Assembly (NCBI RefSeq): GCF_947072475.1 | Contig: NZ_CAMTIA010000008.1 | Coordinates: 1 to 64,000, forward strand | Length of the DNA: 64,000 bases | Source of the DNA: an uncultured Deefgea sp. | GTDB taxonomy: Bacteria; Pseudomonadota; Gammaproteobacteria; Burkholderiales; Chitinibacteraceae | Reading direction: 5' to 3' | Shown here: positions 63,991-64,000 of the stretch, one piece after another | How the letters are laid out: the number at the start of each line of letters is the position of its first letter | Position numbering within the stretch: position 1 is the stretch's first letter | Made by a program: the position numbers and the translations under genes | The notes under the pieces: generated by a model | What the model was told of the DNA's origin: nothing | Databases searched by the model: none | What the model saw: the letters and a program-made list of their open reading frames with translations, nothing else

Positions 63991-64000
63991 ATGAATCTGC
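63991..64000 (+). CDS. sucC: First codons of a gene, probably sucC (partial)
   Basis: ATGAATCTGC at the right edge gives Met-Asn-Leu and the first base of a fourth codon, the start seen in many succinyl-CoA synthetase beta subunits (MNLHEYQ). The preceding AAAAAGG fits a ribosome site, and sucC after lpd is the usual order. The identification rests on position and three residues only. Confidence 0.5.

Overview
The window looks like a chromosomal segment of a betaproteobacterium. The gene content (sdhCDAB-sdhE-gltA-sucA-sucB-lpd, tandem ATPase, MsrPQ, a minimal ProQ of the Neisseria type, Nudix-ThiE fusion) suggests the order Neisseriales, perhaps a Chitinibacter/Deefgea-like genus. That placement is inferred from protein character only; no marker gene such as 16S rRNA is present. 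Base composition is mid-range, with one clearly AT-richer patch at about 41.6-42.2 kb.

Layout. 1-3.9 kb: end of a membrane protein, cysG (siroheme) on the minus strand, a small c-type cytochrome, and msrPQ (periplasmic methionine sulfoxide repair). 3.9-8.2 kb, minus strand: a hybrid histidine kinase and recG. 8.2-8.7 kb: a cluster of CGCAGAGG-type repeats. 8.7-17.1 kb, minus strand: a YaiI/UPF0178 protein, a patatin lipoprotein, trmO, a sodium symporter, a DUF4124/thioredoxin-like protein, a Nudix-ThiE fusion, argJ and srkA. 17.5-24.6 kb: an oligopeptide ABC tandem ATPase, a SulP transporter, a 51-residue TatA/CcoQ-like protein, tRNA-Pro, dbpA and a DUF445 protein. 24.9-29.9 kb: a tandem glycine riboswitch followed by gcvT-gcvH-gcvP, with an inverted-repeat element between gcvH and gcvP. 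30.2-35.5 kb: an outer-membrane protein, a GNAT acetyltransferase, an odd non-coding region of direct repeats and mini-hairpins, and a short-Q-loop cytochrome bd oxidase (cydAB) behind a GbsR-like regulator with an FNR-like box.

35.7-48.7 kb is a cobalamin locus: a cobalamin riboswitch, then btuB, cbiB, cobD, a signal-less BtuF-like protein, cobO, cobB, btuF, btuC, btuD and cobQ. Together these import corrinoids across both membranes, adenosylate and amidate them and add the aminopropanol arm. Two things are strange here. The cobB frame is fused at its 5' end to an AT-rich HEPN-like domain that arrives next to a palindromic repeat element. And cobQ carries a perfect 760-bp tandem duplication that shifts its frame, replaces its last 27 residues, and leaves a second free-standing glutaminase-domain frame.

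48.8-64 kb: a methyl-accepting chemotaxis protein, tRNA-Thr, minimal proQ, mdh (minus strand), a GntR regulator with a 14-bp palindromic operator candidate, and then the TCA-cycle run sdhC-sdhD-sdhA-sdhB-sdhE-gltA-sucA-sucB-lpd, ending in the first codons of what is probably sucC. In this run, every gap between non-overlapping genes from sdhA to the last start codon contains a hairpin-forming inverted repeat without a clear T-tract, which suggests processing or mRNA-stability elements rather than terminators.
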